Shown here piece by piece: positions 36,671 to 48,844 of a stretch of DNA of 64,000 nucleotides; positions within the stretch are counted from its first letter, which is position 1, and each line of letters starts with the position of its first letter. Below the pieces are notes generated by a model. It saw nothing but the letters and a program-made list of their open reading frames with translations. It was not told the DNA's origin and did no database searches. The DNA comes from Utricularia gibba. Its lineage: Eukaryota > Streptophyta > Magnoliopsida > Lamiales > Lentibulariaceae. Position numbers and translations under genes: made by a program. The stretch covers positions 2,232,001 through 2,296,000 of the forward strand of contig NEEC01000017.1 of NCBI GenBank assembly GCA_002189035.1. Direction: 5' to 3'.

Positions 36671-39574
36671 AGAAGAACGCGAGCGGGAATAATATTGCAG
36701 ATAAGGGTCGGATCCTGCCAGAAGATCCGAATCTTCCTCGGTTCCTATGCCAAAACTGCCGGCAAAGTCTTTGCGTCGTCGGTGTTGAATCTTACGCCGG
36801 TATGTGTTTTCCTTCAAGATCAGTCATTTTTTGTCTTCTTAAGGAGACTTGATAGTTACGCCATAGAAATTGTAATGGTGACGTAGGAAAAAAATGTGAT
36901 TCTCTTTTTGCTCTCGTGATTTCGTGGTGTGTAGTCCATATAAGTTGGCTCAAGCCATAAGCCCATTTAGTGATCAAGTGTTAGAATGTTGGTTGTTCAC
37001 CTGAATCCAATAAAAAATTTAGCATTGCTGTTTTTGCGTTCTTATGTTGGTGATATGGTACTGCATGCAGGGATGCTAGGTTCTTCCGTCCTTGGAACTC
37101 TAGTGTTGTAGGCTCAACACGAATGGAAAATTCATTTGTCGTGTTGCCGAAACAAAGACCTCAGGTTCATGGAGCATCTTCTCGTCCCCCTAGTGGACCC
37201 CTGAATCCTGAAGCTACACGGACTAGGAAGGCAATAGATGAGTCGTTTGTTGTGTTACCACCACCAGCCGCCTCCGTGTATAAATGTGAACCTGTGGCTG
37301 ATGGAGGAGGTACCAGTCAGTCTTCCTCTGAGGATGGATCTAGCAGTCCTCTTCAACCGCAAAATCCAGGATTCCACACAACCATAACAGTCCTAAACAG
37401 AGCCTTCGAGATTGCTTCATCACAAACACAGGCATAACCTACCTACAGAACAGCAAGTCTGCATTTTTCCCCATGGGAAGCGTGAATGTTAATGTGTCAT
37501 GTTATGTCTAATCCTTTGCAGGTTGAACAACCATTATGCCTTGAGTGCATGCGAATACTATCTGATAAACTTGATAAGGAGGTAGAAGATGTTACCAGGG
37601 ACATAAAAGCATATGAGGCATGTCTTCAACGCATGGGAGAGGAATCAAATAATGTTCTTAGTGAAGCTGAATTTTTGAAGGAGAAATTGAAGGTTATTAG
37701 TTTACATGTTTGCTTAGAACTCCCATGAGTATAGTTTAATGTTGGGCCTACTTGTCATTTCTTCTGACCTGTCCTGATGGGGATTAAAAATTGTCAAATG
37801 AGATACTGGTCTCCATTTCCTCTACAAGTTGAATTCCTATTTTGGATCTTCATTTCCCCTTGCATTCACACTGTTTACAAGTCTGTATTTAATCTTCTCC
37901 TTGGCCTACAGTTTTCTTTTTTTTTTTTTATCTTTTGGAATGCCCAATGATCTCAGGGTTATTTTTTTTGGCATATCTGTGTCCATGAAGATAGAAGAAG
38001 AAGAAAGAAAGCTTGAAGCTGTCATTGCGGAAACAGAAAAGCAGTTTGCTGAAGTGAATGCTGAACTCAAGGAGCTGGAGCTGAAATCCAGTCGCTTCAA
38101 AGAATTAGAGGAACGGTAATTTCACAATTCTCTTGGTACCCACCTTAATGTTTTATCTTTTCATTCATTATAGCTTGCTTATTTTAACGGTTTGCTGTAC
38201 TGCTATTTGTCTAAAATTTAAACGTTTTCAGGTATTGGCTTGAGTTCAATAATTTTCAGTATCAGCTGATCTCGCATCAGGTTTTGTCCTTCGTCCCATT
38301 TGCATTAAGCAACCGGTCGTTCTTTTTTGCATCTATGTTATCATGTAAAAAACCACTAGCATTTTATCCTGCATGGCTTACAATTCAAGCTCAATAGGAA
38401 GAACGTGATGCAATTCTTGCCAAGATTGAAGTCTCACAAGCTCATCTGGATTTATTGAAACGCACAAATGTTTTAAATGATGCGTTCCCTATTTGGCACG
38501 ATGGTGAGTTCGGTACTATCAATAACTTCCGCCTTGGAAGACTTCCTAAAGTTCAGGTACTGAAAAAGATATCTTTGAACATCAGACTATTATGTGTTCA
38601 AGATTTCTGTTTCAGCGTTTGAGTATTCTCAGGTTGAATGGGATGAGATAAACGCTGCCTGGGGACAATCCTGTCTTCTCCTTCACACAATGGCTCAGTA
38701 TTTCAGGCCAAAGTTTCCGTATCCTTCTTATAAGTATTTGTATGATTTTGTTGTTTCTTATCACTCGATTTATTTCGAGCCGTTCCTTAGTTGTTGCCTC
38801 CAGATATCGCATCAAAATTCTTCCAATGGGAAGTTACCCTCGGATAATTGACACTAACAACAATACATATGAGCTGTAAGTTCTGCATCATATTTATTAT
38901 TTTTGTGCATTTCCCAAGTAGAAAACCATGTGATCCAACGTTGAAATAAAATCATATAAATCCCGTTGTCCATACTGTCTGTGGTTTTCGTTGTACAAAG
39001 AATCATAAATGCTGACATCTCTACTGCAGCAGGTTTGGTCCTGTAAATGTATTCTGGAGCACACGGTATGACAAAGCAATGACTCTGTTCCTAGCCTGCT
39101 TGAAGGATTTTGCCGAGTTTGCGCACTCGAAAGACAAGGAAAACAACATTCCTCCTGAGAAATACTTCAAGCTTCCATACAAGTTAGTTTTGATCTTCCC
39201 ATGACCTGTGGGCAATATTTGTTTCTTATCTCCTGACTCACCCGTTCAAGCCGCTGTGCACACTAACGAGCTGGTTCAATTTAATGAACCAAAGGTTTCA
39301 TAGATTCACTGATTTAGGAGTGAAGAAAGTCAGTTTACTTAACTATTGTTTGTTTGAATCCCTTTGCAGAATTGACAACGACAAAGTGGAAAATTACTCC
39401 ATCACCCAAAGTTTCAACAAACCGGAGAATTGGACGAAGGCTCTCAAGTACATGCTCTGCAATCTCAAATGGGCGCTCTACTGGTTTGTAGGGAACACCA
39501 ACTTCCAGCCACTCTCAGCTTCTGTTTCCCCACATTCAGAAGGGACAAGTTCAGGTTCCATGTCCAGTAAATAA
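36667..39574 (+). CDS. ATG6: Beclin-1/ATG6/VPS30 homologue (one frame break)
   Basis: Subunit of the class III phosphatidylinositol 3-kinase complex, needed for autophagosome nucleation, vacuolar sorting and pollen germination. Ten exons: 36667-36799, 37071-37431, 37522-37692, 37991-38115, 38232-38280, 38398-38556, 38633-38718, 38804-38875, 39033-39182 and 39370-39574; about 503 residues. Seen: zinc-like pair LCQNC, the BH3-region stretch [33 protein letters not shown], a coiled coil (about 180-270), and the BARA domain ([73 protein letters not shown]). Exon 2 is one base short. It enters as GMLGSSVLG and must change frame near 37097-37101 to reach SSVVGSTRM; unchanged, it stops at TAG 37109. 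Intron 2 begins with GC. The upstream intronic read-through CFPSRS also resembles family sequence, so alternative 5' splicing is possible. Confidence 0.9.
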
Positions 39575-40255
39575 GCTGGTTAGACATCATGTTATCATTT
39601 AGAGGTCTCGTTTGCCCTATTGAAGAAGTAAATGTCATAGCGTGGGCATGTAGATAAGGATACACACATAGGTTATTGTAACTCTCTTTCTTCTAATGAG
39701 AAGGTTTAAAAGTCTGTTCCTCGTTCCATGCTTGGCGTCATGCTTTGTCGAACCAATGGACCTTGGCAATTGCGTACCACAATTGCAGTAAAGAAGCTCG
39801 AGCTACACATGTGATTCTATCTGCATTCCTCTCCTTCCCAAGAGCTGCCATTGATCAACACTTTGACTGCTCGATATAATCATCTATATACCCGTAAGTT
39901 TTTTCTGTTGTTTGAGTTTGTTGAAGTATCACTCACTGGCTTCGTTGTGCGTACATGCAGGTTAGTGCGATGAAGCTCTGGTGGGATTTGCAGAGGAAGG
40001 AACTCAACATGCCACACAGATTTCAGTTGGTCCAATTACCCTCGTCTGCATCAGTAACTGAACAGTGAAATCTTGGATTTGCTTCTTGAACCAGCAAGGA
40101 AATTTAAATGTCAAATTAGACTACAACAGACAAGATGCATCAAATGAGACTACAATAAAATTTGGAGAGGAAAAATGAAACACCGCCTACACTGAACATG
40201 CTTTTCATCAGTGAGGATCTGGTGCTGATCATACTTCCTTGATGATAATTCTACC
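39575..40255. other. convergent 3' spacer between ATG6 and the unnamed conserved gene
   Basis: 3' untranslated regions and spacer. A stretch at 39960-40030 is flanked by a splice-acceptor-like TGCAG and could be a non-coding 3' exon. No coding match is recognised. Confidence 0.35.
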
Positions 40256-41833
40256 TCAGGATTTGGCTTCATCAGATGGTGGGGATTCCGCCGGAACAGG
40301 ATCAGAATCGACGAAAAACTCCTCGACTGAAATAAAAACCAGAACACATAAGAACCCAATAGGTAAAAAGTGAGTAAATTCCCTGTCCAGGTCTTACCTA
40401 TACCATCCTGTTCAGGAGAGTCAAGGAGGATGTCCGAATCAGAAGGCAAAAAGGGTGAACCAGGATAGTTTCCCAGAGCCCCTAAATCTGCAGAATCAGA
40501 ATGCTTTGAAGAGAGCGAAGCTAGAAAAAAATTGCATCAGAGCTAAACAACAACTTAACCTCCCAAATCGGCTGACAAGTCTGAGAGGCTGAAATTCCAT
40601 GGTATCTGAGACAGGGATCTTAGCGATTCTCTTGAATGTCCTATCCCATTATCAGATGTGAAAGCTGAGTCCAGTACAGAAGTATCAACTCCCATGCCTG
40701 AAATTTCTGAAGTGCTAAAGGGAAAGGGAGCGCTGGATGCAACCGATGTGGGACTAACAGGCATCGATGACATTGCATGGTTCGGAGGCACAACCGGAGA
40801 TACATCACTCGTGGAAGCATCCATCATCGCCCTGAAACCAAATGAGAACTTGCTCTCAGAAAAAAAAAAAAGGGTAGATCAAGATCAGGTATTAACCAAA
40901 CAATGCCTCACTCGTTTCCAGGATTTATTCGCATTGGTTGGAAATTTCCCGGAGCAGGAACTCCGTTGACTACGTGACATCCAGCTGAGTAGGCCATGGG
41001 ATCAATGTGAGGTTGCCCTGGAACAGCAACTGGAGGATGGTGCATGATGGGGTATCCCATTGGTAAATTATTGGCTGCACTGCAAAGAACCGGAGTTGAA
41101 GAATGTAAAAGGAGAACACAAGAAAGTAAACAAGACTAGGAAGTAGAGCCTACCAGCAATGGGATGCTGAAGTCCATTCTGCATTGGGGCTAAAGGAACT
41201 TTCGGGAGGGGCACTGAGTACTTCATCATCTGACACTGGTGCTCAAGTAGCTGGTTAAATAGGATGATTTGCTTCTTCAGCTTAAGCCGTATGTAGTACT
41301 CCCGGAAAAAATCAGCATTTTCTTCTTCTAGTTTCTGCCACACTAGCAAGGAAAGCATGGAATCAAGGAAACACATATGATCTCAAGCTGGTTTTTTTTA
41401 CTACAAACTAGAATACCTAAAGTTGTGAATCCAGGATCTATCCTGGCACGATTTAGTAAAGTCATTACAACCTCATCTCGGTTCATATATAACTGCAAAC
41501 ACCGTTCAATCAAATTCTGGACCTGCAACATATTTCAGGGAAATGAATTTATGGGGCAACGATGACGAAACATCTTAACATCAGGCAATGAAAAATATCA
41601 TATTCATACAAGTTCAATGTCCTCTCTTGACACTTTTCTGCTGTCATTGCTCGAGATCGAGCCTGCATCTGGTGCAGGGTTTGTATTCTTTAGATCAGCT
41701 TTAGAATCATTAGTGACAACAGTTGGCTTTACATCCTGAGAGCTTTGAGAATCCTGCAGAAGTCCAGCATTTAGAAGGAACCCCATTTCGAGTCTAGAAA
41801 GCAACCAGCACAACTAACCTGCGACTTCTTCAT
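40256..41833 (-). CDS. conserved plant protein of unknown function
   Basis: Eight exons give 349 residues: 41833-41819, 41753-41610, 41522-41417, 41342-41154, 41074-40912, 40831-40560, 40487-40398 and 40326-40256. All are GT-AG and all phases agree. I do not recognise a named family. Visible parts: a Ser/Asp-rich N-terminus; a helical core with QNLIERCLQLYMNRDEVV, LLNRARIDPGFTTLVWQKL and EENADFFREYYIRLKLKKQI; a Pro/Met-rich linker (NNLPMGYP, GQPHIDPM); a Ser-rich section with SGMGVDTSVLDSAFTSD; the motif QIPWNFSLSDLSADL; and an acidic end with SDSDILLDSPEQDG and EEFFVDSD. The pattern resembles a transcription-associated adaptor, with a helical domain plus acidic, hydrophobic activation-like segments, but that is inference. 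I recall close homologues in many angiosperms. The intron before exon 5 ends in a tandem acceptor (GCAGTGCAG); only the inner one keeps frame. Confidence 0.8.
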
Positions 41834-44800
41834 TTCAGCCAACAGATTGCAGAAGATGATTTCCCATTCAATTCCTTATACCAGACCTCACCAAACCGTA
41901 GCCCTGCTTAAACAAGCCCGACCATTTCGTCACCTTACAAAAAGAACGAGCAGCTTCAAAAGAATTAATCACAAACTGTGCATCTTAAAAGAGTATTAGC
42001 AAGATTTGTCCTTTCCAACTGCATCTCAAGCAATTCTTATGCTCAACACACAAAAGAACCATATGTTGACGTTTCTAACTCAACAATTCAGTGCAAAGTC
42101 ATCAAGAAAAACCAAAAAAAATGTCGGGAAAAAACTTGAGATCCAGTACAGATGGAGAAAAAGTTATGAAGATGGAAAAAAGAGAATACAGATAGAGAGA
42201 AAAAGGCTGCTTCAGGGATCAAAACATTATTGCAAATAGGACCACCCAGGGATCTGTAGCAATTTCCTGTTAGAAAAGGCACTGCCAACTTTTCAAGCCA
42301 TCTCCAATAATTCAAACATTCTCATCATAAAACGTGCACGCATTTAGCCTCTTTAATCCAACATCAATTCAACAAACACTCGGCTCAGTACAAATCAAGA
42401 AACCCCAAACATAGAATTTCTTAGTATTGGACAGAGCTCCACCCTAAATGGAGGTTGCGGGGTTAAAAGAAACACCTCTACAGCGAGCTGTTAACTTCTA
42501 TGGGGGCCCAAGTTTCCGACTTTCAACTTGACATATACTGCACCCAGAAGCAGATTTAAGGCTAGAGTTCCAGGAATCTACAAAAAAAAACCATGGGCAG
42601 TGAATAGAAAGATCTAGACGTCGAACCCTCGAACGAGACGAAACGAAAGGGGTTCAAGTAGGCCAGTACCATAGCACTGAACTACAAGTTGCAGAGAGAA
42701 TATTAACTCAAGGCTGGTCAAAACCCAGAAAAGTTCTCCATAGACGGAGGAGAAAGTGGGTGCGGTGCATCAGAATCCTGTGAGGGGTGGTTTTATTGGG
42801 CACAGTACATGAACCGTTGTGGGGTGAAAGTACAGCAGATTCAACAAAAGGAAATTTTGTACTAACAAACAAAAGGGCAGGTTGTCCTCTTGTCCGAAGA
42901 TCAGAATTCTAGACGAGATGAAGCGAAATAGAACACATCGTTGCGCTTTCGGTGATGGGATCCCGCCTTATCTCAACAAACGCGCTTCTTGAGTTTGATT
43001 GATACATGATATCTACCACATTTACAGCGACCATGATTGTCAACCTCCTGCATAAATCTTGGACACCATGGTTCGTCAGAGCAGCAAAGTTGGTGGGACA
43101 TACAAATTTTGAAAAAAATTGTGTACGTCTCCATAACCAGGCACGCGAAAATCGACCCTACCTGCATCACATTGGTTTGCGAACCAGATACTGCATGCAA
43201 AGACGAAGGGCAAGGATTCGTACATAGGGAGCGCATAAACAACATCCCATTTTTCTGTATTTTTCGACCCAAATAGCTCTCAATCCACAGTTGCCCACGA
43301 AACTGTGTGCGCGCTCTTCGGGAGAAAAGACTCCGGGGGGGCGGATGATGATGCGCACTTCTGGTATTCGTCAATGGGGAGTGCCGTACATGCACTGGAC
43401 GTTCACATGTGAGCTTTCTTGCATAACTTTTCATGGTGTCTGAAAGGAGCACCTTTGTCTCCATCCCCTCATCTTTATGTTTGTGCTACCAAGGTTCTCA
43501 CCAAAAAGTAGCTTTGTCTATGTTTTATAGGATTGAAAGTGGTTCAAAAAAAGTATATGTAGAATTATCATTTTTTTCATACAATATCTACCATGATTAT
43601 TTCTTTTTTAATTTGATTCGTATTTTATGTTTAAAATCGTTCAAATTATAAATTATTCGTACACATGATTTACATATTTTTTTTGCTATTTAAAACTTTG
43701 CTCAAAATACATACATGTAAAGAATATACATAGTTTTGAATAGGATGATATAAATTATATTTTTTATTTATAGATCAATATTTATAATCCTTTTTATACT
43801 AAAAAAAATTATCAAATACAATATTTTCCAAAGATTTTAGACGATGGGAATTGCTTATTTAAAAGTATAAAAAATCAAGGGGAGCGTGTTGTAAATAATT
43901 ATTAAGAAGGGGTCAAATTGATAATACGTGAAATGAGAGGATGTGAATTGTAATAAGAATTAAGAGGAGTTAGGGATCGGGGAGATCGTTGGGAAAGAGG
44001 TGGAAGGGGTGTGATCGTGGAAGTGGACGATTGGTAGGTTTTCTTGTACAGCTTCAATTTTTTTTTGTTGCGGAGATGCTCGATTATTCATACTCCTGCT
44101 CAGCTCGTCGGGTTGTAGGTAGTGTTTCGATGGTTTTGATTTGTTTTACGTGATCTGTTGTTGGAGACCTAAAATTCATGGCTGGTGATTTGAGTTGTAA
44201 AATGGTTTTGCTTATGGTGAATCGTGTACAGCCTCCTCAGAGTACTGTTTAGGTGTGTCAGAGATCGCTGACATTTTGTTGAATTATGCAAAGGAAGTTG
44301 TGGGTTTTTTGTTTTAGAAGTGCTGATTTGTGATAGTTATTCTCTCATCAAAAGCTATTTTCTGTAGGATCTTCTTGTGTTGGTTTGAATCATGTCTACT
44401 TTTTTACCACTCTCGTTTCAGTTGGTTTGATTTTTGGATATTTGGTGTCACTCTGGATTCATTTCGAAACCTGAGTGGCACGAAGGTTGAGCAGATACAC
44501 CGAAGATTCCCTGCGTTCTCTATTTTCCATCGAGGCGTTTGATAGTTGTTGTTTGTGATGTCTCTTCTTTCATGAATACTCAATGATGTAGGCTTTTCCT
44601 GTGTTCTTTGCGCTTTGAGTCCTCAGTGCTTAGTCTTGCTTCATCATGGAACCTGAGTGGTTACTCGTATCCAAGCATAGAGCGAAAAAATTGACGATAG
44701 GCTGTTTCTCTTTTCTTTTTCCATCTTTGAACTTATCATGCAAACTGCAAGCTCTATGCACATTTACCTGCTTTTCCACCACGCAAAAGGTTTGCAAGAA

Positions 44801-44878
44801 AACCAGTTGAAACTCGCTGCTATTTGATAAATTTACTCCAGAGTTGGAGATAACAGAGATCAGACAGCCGAAGGGAAG
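41834..44878. other. 3-kb divergent intergenic region
   Basis: Contains the 5' leader (likely with introns) of the unnamed gene on the left and that of the small membrane protein on the right. A very AT-rich core lies at about 43560-43900. From about 43980 the sequence becomes GT-rich on the + strand, consistent with a leader and leader introns of the 44.9-kb gene. No coding exon is recognised. Confidence 0.4.
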
Positions 44879-45132
44879 ATGATATACCGAAAATGGAGTC
44901 TCCTGACAGGCCCTGCCACCATCCTTGCCGGCATATGCGGCGCAGTCATTGTTGCTGACCTTCTGCTCATTGAAAACGTAAGCTCTCATGGTTTCATGAT
45001 TCCCTGATCCAGTCATCACTATCCTTTTTCCAATATGGGCTCTTCTTACACCGCAATGCATTGTTTTTTCTTCAGAATTGGCTGCGCAAGAGAGAGAACA
45101 AGCAGCCAAACCCTGTCCCTGCAACCAAATAG
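44879..45132 (+). CDS. 51-residue single-pass membrane protein
   Basis: Two exons, 44879-44977 and 45076-45132 (GT-AG, phase 0), encode a 51-residue protein. It starts MIYRKWSLLTGPATILAG and continues through a hydrophobic helix (about residues 8-31) into a basic, Pro/Asn-rich tail ending in PNPVPATK. The layout (short basic N-terminus, one helix, charged tail) is like small subunits of organelle membrane complexes. I do not recognise the family. The intron in phase with a sensible protein on both sides, and the leader-like DNA upstream, favour a real gene over chance. Confidence 0.6.
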
Positions 45133-46944
45133 ATCAAGTGCTGTCCCGAATGTGCCCCCACCCGTGGAATAAGTTGGTACGGACGCATGTCTTCACTGCA
45201 TCGACGCACCTCACTGCCCCTGCTCTTTACAGACATGTGTTTCATGTTTGAATAACATGGTTGGAGGGACTAACCTTGAGGCCCAATTAAGTAATTGGCA
45301 AGGAATGGGCCATGGCCCATTAAGCTCCACGCCGTGGGTAGACCCATTTCTTGCTCTCAAATGAAACTAAGGAAAATTAATATTTTTAATATATATGGTT
45401 TTATTGGTATAATTATAATTGCAATTTTTTTATAATTTGTATTATCAATAAAACGTATTAAGTAATAATTTATTTAAGATAATTTAGGAAAATTTATATT
45501 GGATTTTAATGTGTTGACTCTACGTGGCAGAGGGTGAGGGCTGGCGTCTGGTCCACGTGGCTCCAGCATAGGCATCTGCCACGTGGCCACTATCCACCGC
45601 AAAGGTTTCAATCGGCGCCGTCCATCCATCCCAGGGATCTTGACTTTGACTTGGCGCCAGCCGTTCCCTCGACAAAGGGGCAAGCAACTGCGCCGTACGG
45701 GTCCCACACGCCGCGATGACAGCCCGGCAACATCAACGTCATGAATTAAAGGAATTTTATTTTTAATTGCCACGTGGAGGGTAAGGCGTAGTTTCATCCA
45801 CGTGTACGGCGGGGATCGCGTGGGAGCTCAACACACCTGGACGGCCGAGATGCGCCGCCGCTCGCCTTTTCCATTTTTGTTTTGAAAGGAAACCCTAACA
45901 GAAGGGTTGAAGAATGGCGTTGAACCCACGTTCCGCATTTACGTCTGGGTTGGACACGTCGTTGGATGACGTGGGCAGTCCGCCTTGGCGTTGGCGATTC
46001 TCCTGCCTCCACATCCTCTGCGCTCTCTCCCCCCTCTCGCACAAAGAGAGAGAGACAATAAGAAAAACGAAAAGTAAAGAAACCAATTTCACCGTCTCCA
46101 AGCCCTTCCGTGGATTGACTTCTTCTTTCTAATTTTGTACTGGGTATGCTGAATTCGTCGCTTCATTGTCACTTTTTGCCTCGGATTCTTGTTTTCGGCC
46201 AATTTTTTTAATCCCCTTAAGCATGGTCGGTTTTCTTGTTTACGGAATGAAAGGCGGTTGAATCTGGAGGGAATTTTTTTCCCTTTAGAAAAAGTTTTGA
46301 TTTGAAGATGTGAATCTCAACTTCCGTTGTTGGGTTGTTAATTTGAAAGGATTGAGCAAATATTTCTTGCTTTTTGAAATTCTTTTCGTTTTTAGTGTAA
46401 TATGTGAAGAAAGTAATGTACTTGTTGGCAGAGGAGGTGCAGTCAATGTAATTAGCGTTGTGTTTTAGGCCCAGAGGTTTGTGTTGCGGCAGCGCAAGTC
46501 TCTCACGTGGAACTATTCCATGTTTGTGTCATTACTAGTCATTGGGTCAGTGTGACAGAATCTGGTTTTGTAGTGGTGATGAAACGACGATGATATCCTC
46601 TTCTGCTGTTTTCATCAATGTTTTAGCCGTGTTTGAGTTTTTGTTTTATGTGCCAACATAATCTTGTTATCAGATCGATGCCTTATGTGTTCGATCATAC
46701 ACAATTTATCTTGCTACTTGCACCACAAATCTAGTCTTGGTTTTTAACTAATGCATTCTGAGATAGCGGATTCATTGCCTCTATTACAACCCCAATTGTG
46801 TGGTAGTAACAAATTTCACATTTGATTCTTGCTTGTGTGCTTCTGTGGCCTGTGTTTCCTTAGAACACTTTCTAGTTAACTGTTCCTTTTATGGTGCAGC
46901 AGAGATTAAAGTGCTGTCTAGTCTTGAAGGGTTGAAAGTAAATC
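45133..46944. other. intergenic region and GBF leader
   Basis: The left part has site-II motifs around a palindromic TGGGCCATGGCCCA near 45308-45321. An AT-rich segment (45360-45500) follows, then the G-box cluster. The GBF leader probably begins near 46000, and a leader intron runs from about 46143 to about 46900, ending TGGTGCAGCAG. Confidence 0.45.
45522..45974. promoter_or_regulatory. G-box/ACGT cluster upstream of the GBF gene
   Basis: Four perfect CACGTG palindromes lie at 45554-45559, 45580-45585, 45771-45776 and 45799-45804. ACGTGG is at 45522-45527, GACACGTC at 45953-45960 and TGACGTGG at 45967-45974. That is seven ACGT-core elements in about 450 bp. W-box-like TTGAC repeats lie near 45642. 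The downstream gene encodes a G-box binding bZIP protein, so autoregulation is plausible. Confidence 0.65.
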
Positions 46945-48844
46945 ATGGAAAACTGTTCTCACGATGGAAAGCAAACCAAGAATGAAAAGCTACCTGTTCC
47001 GTCTACAGTGAGCATTCTCATATTTTCTGTTACATAAGCTCATATGGCCTGAGTTTTTATAGGATTGTTTTTATTCCTATTAAAATCTGAATATGTTTCT
47101 TTCAGCCTGATTCGAGTAGCTATCATGTTTATCCTGACTGGGCATCTCTACAGGTAATCATTTAAGCCTTGTTTTCTTTTTATTTTCATTCATATAATTT
47201 GTTGATGCAGAATTGCAACCGAATGCTCTGTAGGCCTGTTATGGTGCCCAGGTTGCAATGCTGCCATATTTGAACTCAGCGACTGCGCCATCTCCAGCTG
47301 CCCCTGCGTATATTTGGGCTCCTCCACAGGTCCGAAGGTTATTAAGGCAGTGAATTTGATTTGAAGTAAACAGTTTACTGACAAAGGGAACTTTTCATTC
47401 TCAGTCTATCATCACTCCTTATGGAGCTCATTATGCTGCATTCTATCCTCACTTTTCACATGCCGGGGTTCCAATGGTAACTTTCTCTAGGATTTCAAAT
47501 ATGGAGAGATAATTGCAACTTCATTCCTTTATTTGATATTTGCACGTCTTCTGGTGAAGGTTGGTGCTACTCCCAGCTTAGAATCACCTGTCAAGTCATC
47601 TGCAGTTTCTGATGAGGGAGTTGTGAAAAAGGATAAAGCATTTGATCATCTTGCAATGTCGATAGGAAACATAAATGCCCATAAGAGTGAATTTGCGAAT
47701 GAGCATCGAATGTCTGACAGGTGAATCTCCTGGTTTTTACAGTCTGAAGCCAGTTAGATGTATTGGAGCTCTTCTGATCTTCAATATATTGCTCTGATGT
47801 ACAGTGAAGCTACAAATGGTTCAAGTGATGTAAGCAATGGCATTTTACCAGGCGTAAGTGTTGCTCTCTCTTTTTATACCCGATTTCGTCGCTCAAAAAG
47901 TATGACTTACCATTTAAGTTTGTCATGTGAAGGCCGGGAAGAAGAGAAGCCTACAGGAATCTTCTAATGAAGGTCAGCTGCTCTTGAAGCTGTTGCTTGA
48001 TAAAGTAGCTTGTGCTTACTACATTTATGTGTGCTGACAGATCCCAAAGCTCAAAAGGGTGGCCGGATTTCTGCTTCCAAATTCCAGAAAGCTAACGATA
48101 ATTTGAAGAATGTAATTCTTCCTGATGATGCACCAGCAAAAAAGTTTGAGGACATCAGTAGTGGTCTTGATACGCAGAATGTGAACTCAAGTTTCTCATC
48201 ACAACTTCCTTCTGAAACTCGGGTACAGTTTTGTATAATCTGATGCAGTTTATCAATCTCAGGGTGTGTTACAAACACAATTTCTATTGCTATAGGATGA
48301 ACGAGAGCTGAAACGAGAGCGAAGGAAACAGTCGAACCGGGAATCCGCTCGGAGATCAAGACTGCGGAAGCAGGTATTCCACTGTATGCTTCTTCTTTTT
48401 CTTTCAAGGGCACGATTCAGTGAATGCTTGCTTGACACAGGCTGAGGCCGAGGGACTAGCTAGCAAGGTGCAAGCACTGTCTTATGATAACATGAACCTC
48501 AAATCCGAGATAACCAAACTTCTGGAAAACTCATCAGCACTGAAGCTCGAAAACGCTGCTCTAATAGTATTTCACTCTTCAATACTTAACCTTTTTCTTC
48601 ATACAAAGATCTCATGATCTTGTCACTGTGTCCATAGGCAAGGCTAAAAGATGCCCCGCTCAGAGAAACTGAGGATGATGGGAGGGTGAAGAAGCCGGTA
48701 ACTACAGTGAACCTCCTCGAAAGGGTGAACAATTCCTCAGGTGAGAACCAGGAGGAGGAGGCTTATGAGAGCCTAAGCCCCCCAGCCAAGCATCATCAGC
48801 TTCTTGATGCTGGCCCGAGAACAGATGCTGTGGCTGCTAGTTAA
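46945..48844 (+). CDS. G-box binding bZIP transcription factor (GBF2/GBF3-like)
   Basis: Nuclear group-G bZIP factor that binds CACGTG in light- and ABA-regulated promoters. Eleven exons give 373 residues: 46945-47007, 47106-47153, 47234-47329, 47405-47476, 47560-47720, 47805-47853, 47933-47972, 48041-48222, 48296-48373, 48441-48566 and 48638-48844. All are GT-AG and in phase. Seen: the N-terminal Pro-rich activation domain of the GBF family (YHVYPDWASLQ, YGAQVAMLPY, SIITPYGAHYAAFYPH), then AFDHLAMSIGNIN. The basic region is at 238-263 (ERELKRERRKQSNRESARRS) and is followed by a leucine zipper. The end HHQLLDAGPRTDAVAAS matches the family. The usual AYYG is ACYG. By synteny memory the relatives are At4g01120 (GBF2) and At2g46270 (GBF3). 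Confidence 0.92.

Noticed and set aside
41067-41160. apparent seventh frame break in the unnamed conserved gene
   Set aside because: Using the inner of two tandem acceptors restores phase without any missing base, so no error is needed.
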